This document shows, in pieces, positions 54,943 through 63,361 of a stretch of DNA of 64,000 nt. The notes below the pieces were generated by a model. It was not told where the DNA came from and searched no databases. It saw only the letters and a program-made list of their open reading frames with translations. Origin of the DNA: Akkermansiaceae bacterium UBA956 (GTDB lineage Bacteria > Verrucomicrobiota > Verrucomicrobiia > Verrucomicrobiales > Akkermansiaceae); the NCBI GenBank assembly GCA_002293145.1, contig DBCO01000010.1, positions 136,697 through 200,696 on the forward strand, written 5' to 3'. The position numbers and the translations under genes are program-made. The first letter of the stretch is position 1. Every line of letters starts with the position of its first letter.

Positions 54943-56592
54943 ATGGATCACACAAAGCAACGTTCGCCACTTGGCTGGCTCCTCGGGGTCATGGTGTTTT
55001 TTCTCGGGGCTCTCACTTCCTTCGCTCAAGAAGTCACAGAAAAACTCCCCGAACCGAGTCTCGATGAAAAAATCGACAAGTGGTTTGGTGATGTCACAGC
55101 TCCCTTCGTAAACACTGTTTTCACCTCTGTAAAAATCGGCAAGTTTGATGCCTTGCTTGTGGTCTTCTGGCTTGCCGCAGCAGGGTTTATTCTCACCATT
55201 GTATTTAAATTCATCAACATCCGCGCTTTTGGCCTCGCCACACGCACCGTGCGTGGAAAATACAGCCTCGCTACTGATCCTGGTGAAGTGACGCATTTCC
55301 AAGCACTCAGCGCCGCAGTTTCTGGCACCGTCGGTCTTGGCAACATCGCTGGCGTGGCAATCGGGATTCATAGCGGTGGACCAGGCGTTGCCTTCTGGCT
55401 TTTCCTCAGCGGCTTCCTCGGCATGTCCACGAAGTTCGCCGAATGTACTCTCGGTGTGAAATACCGGATTTTTGATACCGAAGGTCGCGTGCACGGTGGT
55501 CCGATGTATTACCTCCGCCGTGGTCTCTCCGAGCGTGGTCTCAAGCCGCTCGGAATGGTTCTTGCTTTCTTCTTCGCGATCTTTTGTGTGTTCGCCTCTT
55601 TCGGCGGCGGCAATGTTTTCCAAGTCAATCAAGTAACTTCACAGCTCATCAACATCACCGGTGGTGAGCAATCATTCTTCTTCGACAAGCAGTGGGTCTT
55701 CGGCCTGATCATGGCATTCATGACTGCGCTCGTCATCCTCGGCGGCATCAAGGGCATTGCCAAAGTCACCGATAAGCTTGTGCCACTCATGTGTGGCACC
55801 TATGTTGTTAGCTGTCTCTTAGTGCTCATTGTCAATGCCTCGCACATTTTCCCAGCTCTACAAATGATCATCTCCGAGGCCTTCAATCCTCGCGCTGCAG
55901 TAACCGGCGGCATCCTTGCCGCATTCATCTGGGGCATGCGTCGTGCCACATTCTCGAACGAGGCGGGCATCGGCTCCGCACCCATTGCCCACGCCGCAGC
56001 GAAAACCCGCCGCCCCGCTTCCGAAGGTGTCGTCGCTCTGTTAGAGCCATTTCTCGATACGGTTGTCATCTGCACCATGACGGCTTTGGTGCTGTGTGTG
56101 ACCATGAATTTCGACGGAAATACGGGCAACTACGTCATCAATGGTCATCCCTATGTATTAGGCACAGCAGGTGCTGGCACCAAGGATGGAATCGCAATGA
56201 CTTCCGCAGCGTTCGAGACCATTCATAGCTCATTCAAATACGTGCTATTCCTCTGCGTGTTCCTTTTCGCGTTTTCCACCCTGATCACCTGGAGCTACTA
56301 CGGCCTGCAAGCATGGCAATATCTTTTCGGTAAAAAAGCGATTGCCGCCTGGATCTACAAGGTGATTTTCTGCCTGATCATTATCGTTGGCTCCGCAGCC
56401 TCGATGAACAATGCAACCGATTTCTCAGATGCCTCGCTCTTTGCCATGAGCATCCCGAACCTGATTGGCGTCTATCTGCTTCTACCCGTAGTCCGCTCCG
56501 AACTCGGCCGTTTTGTTTCGTTTAGCAAGCGCGTTGATGCGGGGGCTTCCGTCGAAGAAGCCGATGCGGAGGACCGTGAGCATCACTCGTAA
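54943..56592 (+). CDS. Sodium:alanine symporter (AGCS family)
   Basis: From ATG 54943 the protein is 549 residues, with an N-terminal signal-anchor region, a soluble stretch and about 11 membrane helices. The family motifs are HFQALSAAVSGTVGLGNIAG (the AGCS signature), GGPGVAFWLFLSGFLGMSTK, KFAECTLGVKYR, GGPMYYLRRG and FSNEAGIGSAPIAHAAA. Members import alanine or glycine with sodium. The homologous core starts about residue 60 and the leader is longer than usual. uvrD-like gene follows after 5 bases on the same strand. Confidence 0.92.
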   Translation: MDHTKQRSPLGWLLGVMVFFLGALTSFAQEVTEKLPEPSLDEKIDKWFGDVTAPFVNTVFTSVKIGKFDALLVVFWLAAAGFILTIVFKFINIRAFGLATRTVRGKYSLATDPGEVTHFQALSAAVSGTVGLGNIAGVAIGIHSGGPGVAFWLFLSGFLGMSTKFAECTLGVKYRIFDTEGRVHGGPMYYLRRGLSERGLKPLGMVLAFFFAIFCVFASFGGGNVFQVNQVTSQLINITGGEQSFFFDKQWVFGLIMAFMTALVILGGIKGIAKVTDKLVPLMCGTYVVSCLLVLIVNASHIFPALQMIISEAFNPRAAVTGGILAAFIWGMRRATFSNEAGIGSAPIAHAAAKTRRPASEGVVALLEPFLDTVVICTMTALVLCVTMNFDGNTGNYVINGHPYVLGTAGAGTKDGIAMTSAAFETIHSSFKYVLFLCVFLFAFSTLITWSYYGLQAWQYLFGKKAIAAWIYKVIFCLIIIVGSAASMNNATDFSDASLFAMSIPNLIGVYLLLPVVRSELGRFVSFSKRVDAGASVEEADAEDREHHS

Positions 56593-56597
56593 TCTCC

Positions 56598-58646
56598 ATG
56601 GCGCGCGAGTATCAGATTCAGAAAAAGCCCCGCACTTTGGCATCGGGGATCGACTATCGAAAAGAACTCAACGATGAGCAATACGCTGCCGTTAGTTCAC
56701 CTGCGGGTCGTTCTTTGGTCATCGCTGGTGCCGGTTCAGGAAAAACACGCACGCTGACATATCGCGTCGCATGGCTCCTCGATCACGAGATCGAAGCACG
56801 TAACATCCTCCTCCTCACTTTCACCAACAAAGCCGCGCGCGAGATGAGTACTCGGGTGCGCGAGCTGGTGACGCAGGACATTTCCGACCTCTGGGCTGGC
56901 ACTTTCCACTCGATCGGATCAAAAATCCTGCGCCGTCATGCCGAAGAAATTGGCTACACCCGCGCACTCACGATTTTGGATCGCGATGACCAAAAATCGA
57001 TGCTCAATACCATCGTTACGGCGATGAAGCTCGATACCGGCAAAAAACGTTTTCCCAAGGCGGATGTGTTAGCCTCGATGTTCAGCCTCGTCGTCAACAC
57101 TGGGCAATCGCTCGAAAAAGTCCTCGCCGAGCGCTATGAATACTTCGAGGAATTTCTCATCCCGATGGAGGAAATCCGCCTGAAATACATCGAGAAAAAA
57201 CAGCAGACGAACTGCATGGACTTCGATGATCTGTTAGTCAAAACCGTGGAACTGCTCAAGAGCCGCGCGGATTTGCTGGCACTCTATCGGAAAAAATTTC
57301 GCCACATTCTCGTCGATGAGTTTCAAGACACCAACCAAGTGCAGTGCGAGTTGATCGAGCTTCTCGAAGGCGAAAGCAACAGCCTGATGGTTGTTGGCGA
57401 TGATGCGCAATCGATCTATTCATGGCGCGGTGCCGACATGCAAAACATTCTGACCTTTCCGCTCAAGCGTGAGGAATGCCGCACCTTTGCCATCGAGACC
57501 AACTACCGCAGTGTGCCGGAAATTCTTGATCTCTCCAACGAAGCGATCCGTGCCAACACCGAACGCTTTGACAAAAACCTCAAGGCCGCGCGGGTGGCTG
57601 CCGACATGAAACCCGCACTCGTTGCCGTGGAGGACCCTCACATGCAGGCATCCTTCGTCGGCCAGCGCATTCTCGAATTGCAACAAGAAGGCATCGAGCT
57701 CGATGAGATCGCCGTGCTCTACCGCGCCCACTTTCAGAGCATGGAAGTGCAGATGGAAATGACCCTGCGCGGCATCCCCTTCGCCATTACCAGCGGCGTG
57801 CGCTTTTTTGAGCAAGCCCACATCAAAGACGTCAGTGCGTTCATGCGCTTTGTCACCAATCGCCGCGATGAAGTCGCCTTCAAGCGCATGGTTCAGCTGA
57901 TGCCCGGCATCGGTCCAGGTTCGGCGGACAAAATGTGGGCCGGTTGGCAAAAGAGCGGATGGGCTGATCGCGTCGAGACGCCCGAAACGTTTTCCTCGAT
58001 CTTCGCCAATATCAAGCCACCGAAAAAAGCCGAGCCCGATTGGCAACAGATGGGTTACATCCTTGATGAAATGCTGCGCCGTGAAGGAGGCTTCGCGCGG
58101 CCGTCCGACATGGTCTATAGCATTCTCGAAGGCATCTACGATGAATACCTCAAGGCCACCTTCGACAACTATGAGCAACGCAAGAACGATGTCGAAAAAC
58201 TCATGGAGTTCGGCAACGGCTTCGATGACGTGATGCTTTTTCTCGAACAGCTTTCTCTGCTCAGCAATACCGATACCGACGGTGATCCGACAAAAAAACA
58301 AGAACAGGACGACGAGCCCAAGATCACACTTTCCTCCATTCATCAAGCCAAGGGCCTCGAATGGAAAGTCATCTTCCTGGTCTGGCTTGCCGAAGGCCAG
58401 TTCCCTAATGGTCGTGTGTTAGAGTCAGATGACAATGCCATGCTTGAAGAAGAACGGCGCTTGTTTTACGTCGCGATCACCCGCGCTAAGGATCAACTCT
58501 ACCTGCTATATCCCATGATCAATCCCAAATCCTACACCGGAGATATCATGCAGCAACCATCACGATTCCTCAACGACTTCCCCGCCGACATGGTCGAGCA
58601 ATGGAACGTAGGCCACAGTTGGGATGATGACGATGCGCCATTTTAA
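56598..58646 (+). CDS. UvrD/PcrA-type superfamily 1 DNA helicase
   Basis: The 682-residue protein has the SF1A helicase motifs in order: Q motif LNDEQYAAVSS, Walker A IAGAGSGKT (44-50), Ia LTFTNKAAREM, II VDEFQDTNQVQ, III VGDDAQSIYSWRGAD, IV NYRSVPEIL, V SSIHQAKGLEWKVIFLVWLA and VI LFYVAITRAKDQLYLLYP. The length is near PcrA/UvrD (about 700). It unwinds DNA in repair and replication restart. The 5-base gap from the symporter gene suggests cotranscription. Two inverted-repeat arms follow the stop. Confidence 0.95.
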   Translation: MAREYQIQKKPRTLASGIDYRKELNDEQYAAVSSPAGRSLVIAGAGSGKTRTLTYRVAWLLDHEIEARNILLLTFTNKAAREMSTRVRELVTQDISDLWAGTFHSIGSKILRRHAEEIGYTRALTILDRDDQKSMLNTIVTAMKLDTGKKRFPKADVLASMFSLVVNTGQSLEKVLAERYEYFEEFLIPMEEIRLKYIEKKQQTNCMDFDDLLVKTVELLKSRADLLALYRKKFRHILVDEFQDTNQVQCELIELLEGESNSLMVVGDDAQSIYSWRGADMQNILTFPLKREECRTFAIETNYRSVPEILDLSNEAIRANTERFDKNLKAARVAADMKPALVAVEDPHMQASFVGQRILELQQEGIELDEIAVLYRAHFQSMEVQMEMTLRGIPFAITSGVRFFEQAHIKDVSAFMRFVTNRRDEVAFKRMVQLMPGIGPGSADKMWAGWQKSGWADRVETPETFSSIFANIKPPKKAEPDWQQMGYILDEMLRREGGFARPSDMVYSILEGIYDEYLKATFDNYEQRKNDVEKLMEFGNGFDDVMLFLEQLSLLSNTDTDGDPTKKQEQDDEPKITLSSIHQAKGLEWKVIFLVWLAEGQFPNGRVLESDDNAMLEEERRLFYVAITRAKDQLYLLYPMINPKSYTGDIMQQPSRFLNDFPADMVEQWNVGHSWDDDDAPF

Positions 58647-58649
58647 TAA

Positions 58650-58740
58650 GGAGAAGGGATTTGCAATCCCTTTGTTTCATAGTGAGAGACGATGCCTGAT
58701 CGTGACTGGGATTGTGAAAGGGATTACAAATCCCTTCTCC
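58650..58740. repeat. Nested inverted repeat (REP/BIME-like) after the helicase gene
   Basis: The 24-base sequence at 58650-58673 (GGAGAAGGGATTTG then C, then AATCCCTTT) recurs inverted at 58717-58740 with one mismatch. Each arm is itself palindromic (AAGGGATT/AATCCCTT), so the 91 bases can fold as one long hairpin or as a cloverleaf. It lies between two same-strand genes and may also end helicase transcription. Confidence 0.75.
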
Positions 58741-58812
58741 ATACTGGACATGCGGTAGAATCTGCTGCATGCTTCTCATGCGCAAGCAGCGCACTAGTAG
58801 AACGTAGTTACT

Positions 58813-59328
58813 ATGATGGAATTTTTCAAAAACATGTTTTCCAATCCCTTCGTGCTTGGTTTGCTCGTTGGTCTCGTCGTCGCGGGATTGGCGTGGAAAA
58901 GCAAATTTGCTTGCCAGTTGATGTGGAAAAAAGAGAAGAAAAAATTGGAGCAGGAAATGCGCGATCTCCAAGTCCACTTGAACACGCAGCTCAAGATCAA
59001 TGCCACGGGCAATGAGGCGCTGCACAAAGAACTCGAACAACTGCGTTCACAAAATGAAACGCTGCGCATCAATCTCGCCGCCGTGCAGCAAAAGCCCGGC
59101 AAAGCTGAGATGCGGCATTTGCAAATCACGGAAGCCGCCGTGCGCACTATGCGTGAGCAAGCTCCTGGGTTCGCCGCAGCTTGGGAGCGTGCCATGCGCG
59201 AGGCCGAGGAACACGCTGAGCAACAAGCCACGGGAATGATGAAAATCATCAACAAATTCATTCCTTCACTCGGCACGACAAAAACAAAGCCAATCGAAGA
59301 TCGTAGCAGCGAAGAAAACTCGAACTAA
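58813..59328 (+). CDS. Membrane-anchored coiled-coil protein of unknown function
   Basis: The 171-residue protein has one N-terminal membrane helix (FVLGLLVGLVVAGLAWKS), then a Lys/Glu-rich coiled coil (KKEKKKLEQEMRDLQVHLNT, HKELEQLRSQNETLRINLA) and a helical tail (FAAAWERAMREAEEHAEQQA). The end is polar (EDRSSEENSN). Start ATG 58813 or ATG 58816. No family was recognised. Such proteins often organise envelope complexes. It is on the helicase strand but separated from it by the nested repeat. Confidence 0.68.
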   Translation: MMEFFKNMFSNPFVLGLLVGLVVAGLAWKSKFACQLMWKKEKKKLEQEMRDLQVHLNTQLKINATGNEALHKELEQLRSQNETLRINLAAVQQKPGKAEMRHLQITEAAVRTMREQAPGFAAAWERAMREAEEHAEQQATGMMKIINKFIPSLGTTKTKPIEDRSSEENSN

Positions 59329-59347
59329 CGAATAGGCCTGGTACCCG

Positions 59348-59724
59348 CTACTGAGAGCGCCCCTCCGATTCAGGTTGAGATTTTTTGCCATCGTCCGAAG
59401 TCGACTCAGAGCGGGTAGCGGGTTGCCCAGTGCCGTCTTGTTCGCCTTTGGGTTGTGCGCCGGGATACTTTTTGTGAAACCGATCTAGCTCCGACTGCGG
59501 AATCGGTAATAATCTCTCATAAAAGTCGCCTTCAACTCAGCATTTGAATCCAACCAAGCTGAACCCTGTGGATAGCTGAATGAGAAATTACCGCAGACCC
59601 AACAAAATGTTCCTTCGTGAAGGAGTTCCTCACCGGAGTAAATCCTGATTCCGTGGATAGGAAAATGGAAGGGCAGGGATGTGATGGAATCAGAGTGCAG
59701 AATGAGTGGAAATTTTTCTGCCAT
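59348..59724 (-). pseudogene. Conserved-looking protein broken by one frameshift
   Basis: From ATG 59724 the frame reads AEKFPLILHSDSITSLPFHF, then FCWVCGNFSFSYPQGSAWLD and ends early (TFMRDYYRFRSRS) at 59485. Adding one base to the A/T run at 59519-59522 gives continuous sensible sequence: YERLLPIPQSELDRFHKKYP, GAQPKGEQDG, a Ser/Thr/Gln-rich tail and a TAG at 59350-59348. I recall a similar C-terminal pattern from other Verrucomicrobia but know no function. It is either a recent lesion or an assembly error. Confidence 0.6.
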
Positions 59725-60058
59725 TCATTTTCCTACCAAGACGACAACGGGGGACCAAACATCACTCTTTGGTGTATGAAGAATGCTCGATTTGCACTCC
59801 ATTTTTCGGGTGTTTTGCGTATTTAGTGGTTGCTCCTTCGGGCTTTGGATATAACGGATGAGACTGATATTTCCTATGTAACAATCCCTTCATCCCAATC
59901 TTGAAATCCTGAAAATCCTGTAATCTTGTTTTCTTCCGCCTCGCTAACGCAAGAGAATCCTGGGTTTTCCGAAGCCCATGAATCAAGCTCCGCGATTTTC
60001 TCCGCGAACTCTGGGCCTCTGTGTGTCGTGATATTCCATCACTTCAGCGCTATCTCCC
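59725..60058. other. Non-coding region with degenerate short repeats
   Basis: No gene is seen in this 334-base gap. AATCCTG-type units recur near 59900-59925 (GAAATCCTGAAAATCCTGTA) and CTCCGCG/CTCTG units near 60000-60030. The second type is related to the GCAGAGACGCGGAGACGC repeat at the right end of the window. These look like decayed dispersed repeats. Confidence 0.5.
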
Positions 60059-60748
60059 TCAAAAGCCTAGCGCACTGGAGCTCTGTTGATACCGTGGATC
60101 CAGCACCAGCGCGCCATCTTCCATGCGGATGCGAACCATTTCCTCAAAGCCTAATCGCAGTTCCTCGGGGTATTGTGTGGCAAGCGCCTCAAAACTTGGT
60201 CGCACGAGTAAGAGAAATCCTTGTGGCACCACCAGCTTACCAAAGCGCCCACCGCGGGCAATGCCAGGCGCGGAGCTCAAGGCGCCGCCATCAAAGTCGA
60301 CATGCGTTTGGATTTCGCCGCGTTCATTTTCTGTTTGGCTGACCTTGCACCACATCGAGATCGTCAAATCAAGACCTGCGACCTTGCGCACCAAAATTAC
60401 CTCAGCACGATCATTTTCCAGACGAACAAGCACTTTTTCGAGACTTGCAAATTTGGCACAAAGCCCTTTCTGCTTCATGGCAAGAGTCTTCGCGATGTAG
60501 GCATTGATTTCTTCCTCCGAAATGGTCAGCTCGTAGGAGCCTTCGATCGATTTCTGAAAAACGGTTTTCAAGTCTCGCGCCGGCTGATCCGAGATGGCGA
60601 TGTCTTTCATGTTCTGCGGACTGAAAATCAAAAAGAGCGCATAGGCCAAACCGCTGATCAGTAGGACGACTGAGAGTGCAACCAATCGCTCCATGCAGCC
60701 AGCTTCGCGTTCGGGGGATTTTTGGGATTGATGGGGTATTTCCGTCAC
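60059..60748 (-). CDS. Membrane-anchored DUF2140/YpmS-like protein of unknown function
   Basis: The 229-residue protein has one membrane helix at about 21-42 (LVALSVVLLISGLAYALFLI) and a beta-rich extracytoplasmic domain. SYELTISEEEINAYIAKTLA resembles the start of DUF2140/YpmS-like proteins, followed by VLVRLENDRAEVILVRKVAG and GFLLLVRPSFEALATQYPEE. No function is known. The start is taken at ATG 60748; ATG 60694 just before the helix is an alternative. Divergent from the Wzz-like gene. Confidence 0.6.
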   Translation of the reverse strand: MTEIPHQSQKSPEREAGCMERLVALSVVLLISGLAYALFLIFSPQNMKDIAISDQPARDLKTVFQKSIEGSYELTISEEEINAYIAKTLAMKQKGLCAKFASLEKVLVRLENDRAEVILVRKVAGLDLTISMWCKVSQTENERGEIQTHVDFDGGALSSAPGIARGGRFGKLVVPQGFLLLVRPSFEALATQYPEELRLGFEEMVRIRMEDGALVLDPRYQQSSSALGF

Positions 60749-60889
60749 GCCGCTACCCTAGTAGTTTCGGCGGTATTGGTCAATTCACATTCAGCGGAAT
60801 CACGCTCAGCGCTTTGTTGATGACCGCGCGTGGAAAATGTGTTTCATTTTCTCATTTCATCGGTTGTCGTCTTTTGCTAGAATCGATTC

Positions 60890-62134
60890 ATGGTAAACCA
60901 CTACGCTACGGCACTCAATGCAACACCTTCTTACGGGGAGCGATTTGGGAAAAAGCTTTTCACGCTGGTGCTGATCGCAATTCCGCTGGGCTTGGTGGGC
61001 GCTGCTGCGATGGCATACGTGAAACCAAAAATATATGAGTCGTGTGCAGTCGTGCAGGTGAACCCTGTGCGTCGCATCAATACTGTTTTTCATGAGGGCC
61101 TTTTGCCGTCACAAATGACGCCGCAATTTTCCGCAACGCAGATCGAAATCATGCGCTCGCAGATGACGTTGCAAATGGTCGCGGAGAAACTCAACTTGGC
61201 GCACCGTTGGAATACGAGTGATGATGAGGCGATCATAAAATTAGTGAGCATCGTCGATGCAAAGAATATCCGTGGCACTGATTTGATTGCGATCACGGTG
61301 AGGCACACTGGTCCAGAAGATGCTTGCGACATTGCTCAGGCGGTGTATGAAAGCTATAAGGAAAGGCGTTTGGAAGCAGAGCGCAAGATTTCAGACGGAG
61401 CAATTCGCGAACTCGAAGAAGCCATGCTTGCTCACTCGGCAGTCGTTGAAGATAAACGCAAACTAGTTCAAGAACTTGAATCGAATCTGTTATCCGCTAC
61501 CACGCAAGATACCGCGCCGAACCCATCGAACGAGACATTGCTTTTGAAGATGCATATGACTCTGCTCACGCAGGCGAAAAATGATGACGAGCGCATGTTG
61601 CTTGCTGCGATGATGTTGTATGGGGACAGCCCAGTAAAGCTCATCTATCAAAAATATCTTAAAGCTGGGGAAGACCTTGAGAAGATGCAAAAAAATGGAT
61701 TGGGCGATGATCAACCGACCCACGTTATGCAAAAAAATCGCATTCGCGAGATATCCGAACAACTCCAAACGAGCCTTAGCAAGTATGTGCAAGAGTTACA
61801 AATACAAGTCGGAAGTGATGCCGCTAATTCCACGACAGCAGGTAGTGGAAATGATGATCTTATCTTGCGCGCACAGATCCAGTCAGAAGGCCAAGAGTTG
61901 GTAACTCAAGAGAAACTGCTAGAAGAAATGAAGCAGAAGTTTGCCAATGATGAAATCAATCTAAAACAACCTCAGAACATTATAGCACTCCACGAGGCTC
62001 CAGAGATTGCAAAAGCACCCTCATCGCCTAGATTGTTCCATTTTCTGATTTTTGGTGGGATTGGGCTTCCATTGAGCATCCTTTTGCTAGGTTTGCCTTT
62101 GACAGGAATCATCCATCTCGCGAGTCGGAACTAA
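60890..62134 (+). CDS. Wzz-type polysaccharide chain-length determinant-like protein
   Basis: The 414-residue protein has an N-terminal membrane helix (LFTLVLIAIPLGLVGAAAMA), a Wzz-like periplasmic segment with YESCAVVQVNP and ATQIEIMRSQMTLQMVAEKL, ITVRHTGPEDACDIAQAVYE, long coiled coils and a C-terminal helix (FHFLIFGGIGLPLSILLLGL). This is the polysaccharide co-polymerase architecture that sets chain length in LPS or exopolysaccharide export. There is no tyrosine kinase domain and no polysaccharide genes are nearby, so it may serve a distant locus. It converges on the pseudouridine synthase gene 8 bases away. Confidence 0.8.
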   Translation: MVNHYATALNATPSYGERFGKKLFTLVLIAIPLGLVGAAAMAYVKPKIYESCAVVQVNPVRRINTVFHEGLLPSQMTPQFSATQIEIMRSQMTLQMVAEKLNLAHRWNTSDDEAIIKLVSIVDAKNIRGTDLIAITVRHTGPEDACDIAQAVYESYKERRLEAERKISDGAIRELEEAMLAHSAVVEDKRKLVQELESNLLSATTQDTAPNPSNETLLLKMHMTLLTQAKNDDERMLLAAMMLYGDSPVKLIYQKYLKAGEDLEKMQKNGLGDDQPTHVMQKNRIREISEQLQTSLSKYVQELQIQVGSDAANSTTAGSGNDDLILRAQIQSEGQELVTQEKLLEEMKQKFANDEINLKQPQNIIALHEAPEIAKAPSSPRLFHFLIFGGIGLPLSILLLGLPLTGIIHLASRN

Positions 62135-62142
62135 TCAAACGA

Positions 62143-63057
62143 TCAATACCGCTTGCGCTCACGGCGAGGTGGTTCGTTTTCTTTCCTCCAAGAAGCTGCT
62201 TTTTTGGTAGCAGGCCGGCGTGTTGCTTTTTTCTTGGCGATTTGTTTTTCGCGCTCCTTGGAATAAGGGACCGCGGGGGTCTTACGCGCGAGTTTTTTCG
62301 CGGCTTGGATGGATTTGATGTTTTCGCGGAGTACTGATTTTGGTGCGGGTTGATCAGGATTGGTGCTGGCCTTGGCGATTTCCTCAGGGCCTAACAAAAC
62401 ATAGCGTCCCACCTCAAGGTCGCCGCCCCAGAGTGAGCCGATGCGCACGCGAACCAACTTGATGACTTGGTAGCCGAGGGTGTCGAGCATCACACGGATT
62501 TGACGCTTAGCGCCTTGATCGAGCACGACTGATAAGCGGCGCGCGCTGAGGCGACGCAATGATTTGGCACTGAGTTTGCCCTCTTTGGTGTAAACGCCAG
62601 AGAGTAGCAGATCGAGATGCTCTTGGGTGTAGGGCTGATTGCTGGTTACGAGGTATTCTTTCTCGACCTTGTTGCTCGGGTGCATCAATTGCTGGGTGAG
62701 ATCGCCATCGTTGGTTAGGATCAGCAGGCCTTCCGAATCGACATCCAGACGCCCCACGTGATGCAAGTGCTGCAAGGAGCCAGGAAGTAAAGCGTAAATG
62801 GTATCGCGTTGGAATTCATCTTCACGCGTGCAGACTAGTCCGCGTGGTTTGTTAAACAAGATGGTGGTAGTGCGGCGCAGGGTCATGCGCTTGCCATCGA
62901 CGCGAACGTGATCGCCTTCCTTGATTCGCGTGCCTGGCTTGAGGCATGGATGGCCGTTGACTTCGACGTGACCTGCGAGGATGAGATCATCACAGCCACG
63001 GCGAGAAGCAACACCACAGGCGGCAAGGTATTTGTTCAATCGTGTTTCTGGTTCCAT
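62143..63057 (-). CDS. 16S/23S rRNA pseudouridine synthase (RsuA/RluB family)
   Basis: The 304-residue protein starts MEPETRLNKYLAACGVASRR, an S4 domain, then catalytic HVGRLDVDSEGLLILTNDGD with the active-site Asp, LVTSNQP, and DQGAKRQIRVMLDTLGYQVI. The C-terminal 60 residues are a very basic Lys/Arg-rich tail (KKKATRRPATKKAASW). The S4 plus catalytic domains match RsuA/RluB/RluE; I cannot choose between them. A longer frame upstream is open but ATG 63057 starts the family sequence. Confidence 0.9.
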   Translation of the reverse strand: MEPETRLNKYLAACGVASRRGCDDLILAGHVEVNGHPCLKPGTRIKEGDHVRVDGKRMTLRRTTTILFNKPRGLVCTREDEFQRDTIYALLPGSLQHLHHVGRLDVDSEGLLILTNDGDLTQQLMHPSNKVEKEYLVTSNQPYTQEHLDLLLSGVYTKEGKLSAKSLRRLSARRLSVVLDQGAKRQIRVMLDTLGYQVIKLVRVRIGSLWGGDLEVGRYVLLGPEEIAKASTNPDQPAPKSVLRENIKSIQAAKKLARKTPAVPYSKEREKQIAKKKATRRPATKKAASWRKENEPPRRERKRY

Positions 63058-63205
63058 GGAATGATGTAGGGAAAAAGGTGCACCGCTGCTGCGGTTGGTG
63101 AGTAGAGATATCGATGGATGCCAAGAAAAATGCGCGGATCTTTTCAGACCCACGCTCTTGAGAAGTCATAGAAGGCGTTAAGAAGTCGCGCATCGGCGAC
63201 AATTC

Positions 63206-63361
63206 TTATGCTTCGTGTTTCGTCTTAGGCAGACCGATGGGGCTGCGACCTTGTTTCCATTGGCCGCGCTCTTTCATGAGCTTCACACGCTCGAAACGCT
63301 TAAGGACGGAACGCTTGCCACCCACGGTGGATGCTGATTTGAGACTGTTGTGCTTGGACAT
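63206..63361 (-). CDS. PVC-superphylum small basic protein
   Basis: A 51-residue basic protein, MSKHNSLKSASTVGGKRSVL then KRFERVKLMKERGQW and SPIGLPKTKHEA. It matches the small basic protein family of Planctomycetes, Verrucomicrobia and Chlamydiae (KSLK start, VLxRxERxxxL centre, GLPKT ending), which is suspected of binding RNA or ribosomes. ATG is at 63361 and TAA at 63208-63206. It is easily missed because it is below the usual length limit. It is the strongest single clue to the host phylum. Confidence 0.9.
   Translation of the reverse strand: MSKHNSLKSASTVGGKRSVLKRFERVKLMKERGQWKQGRSPIGLPKTKHEA

Noticed and set aside
57420..58346. Minus-strand frame of 308 codons
   Set aside because: Antisense to the UvrD-type helicase; no family resemblance.
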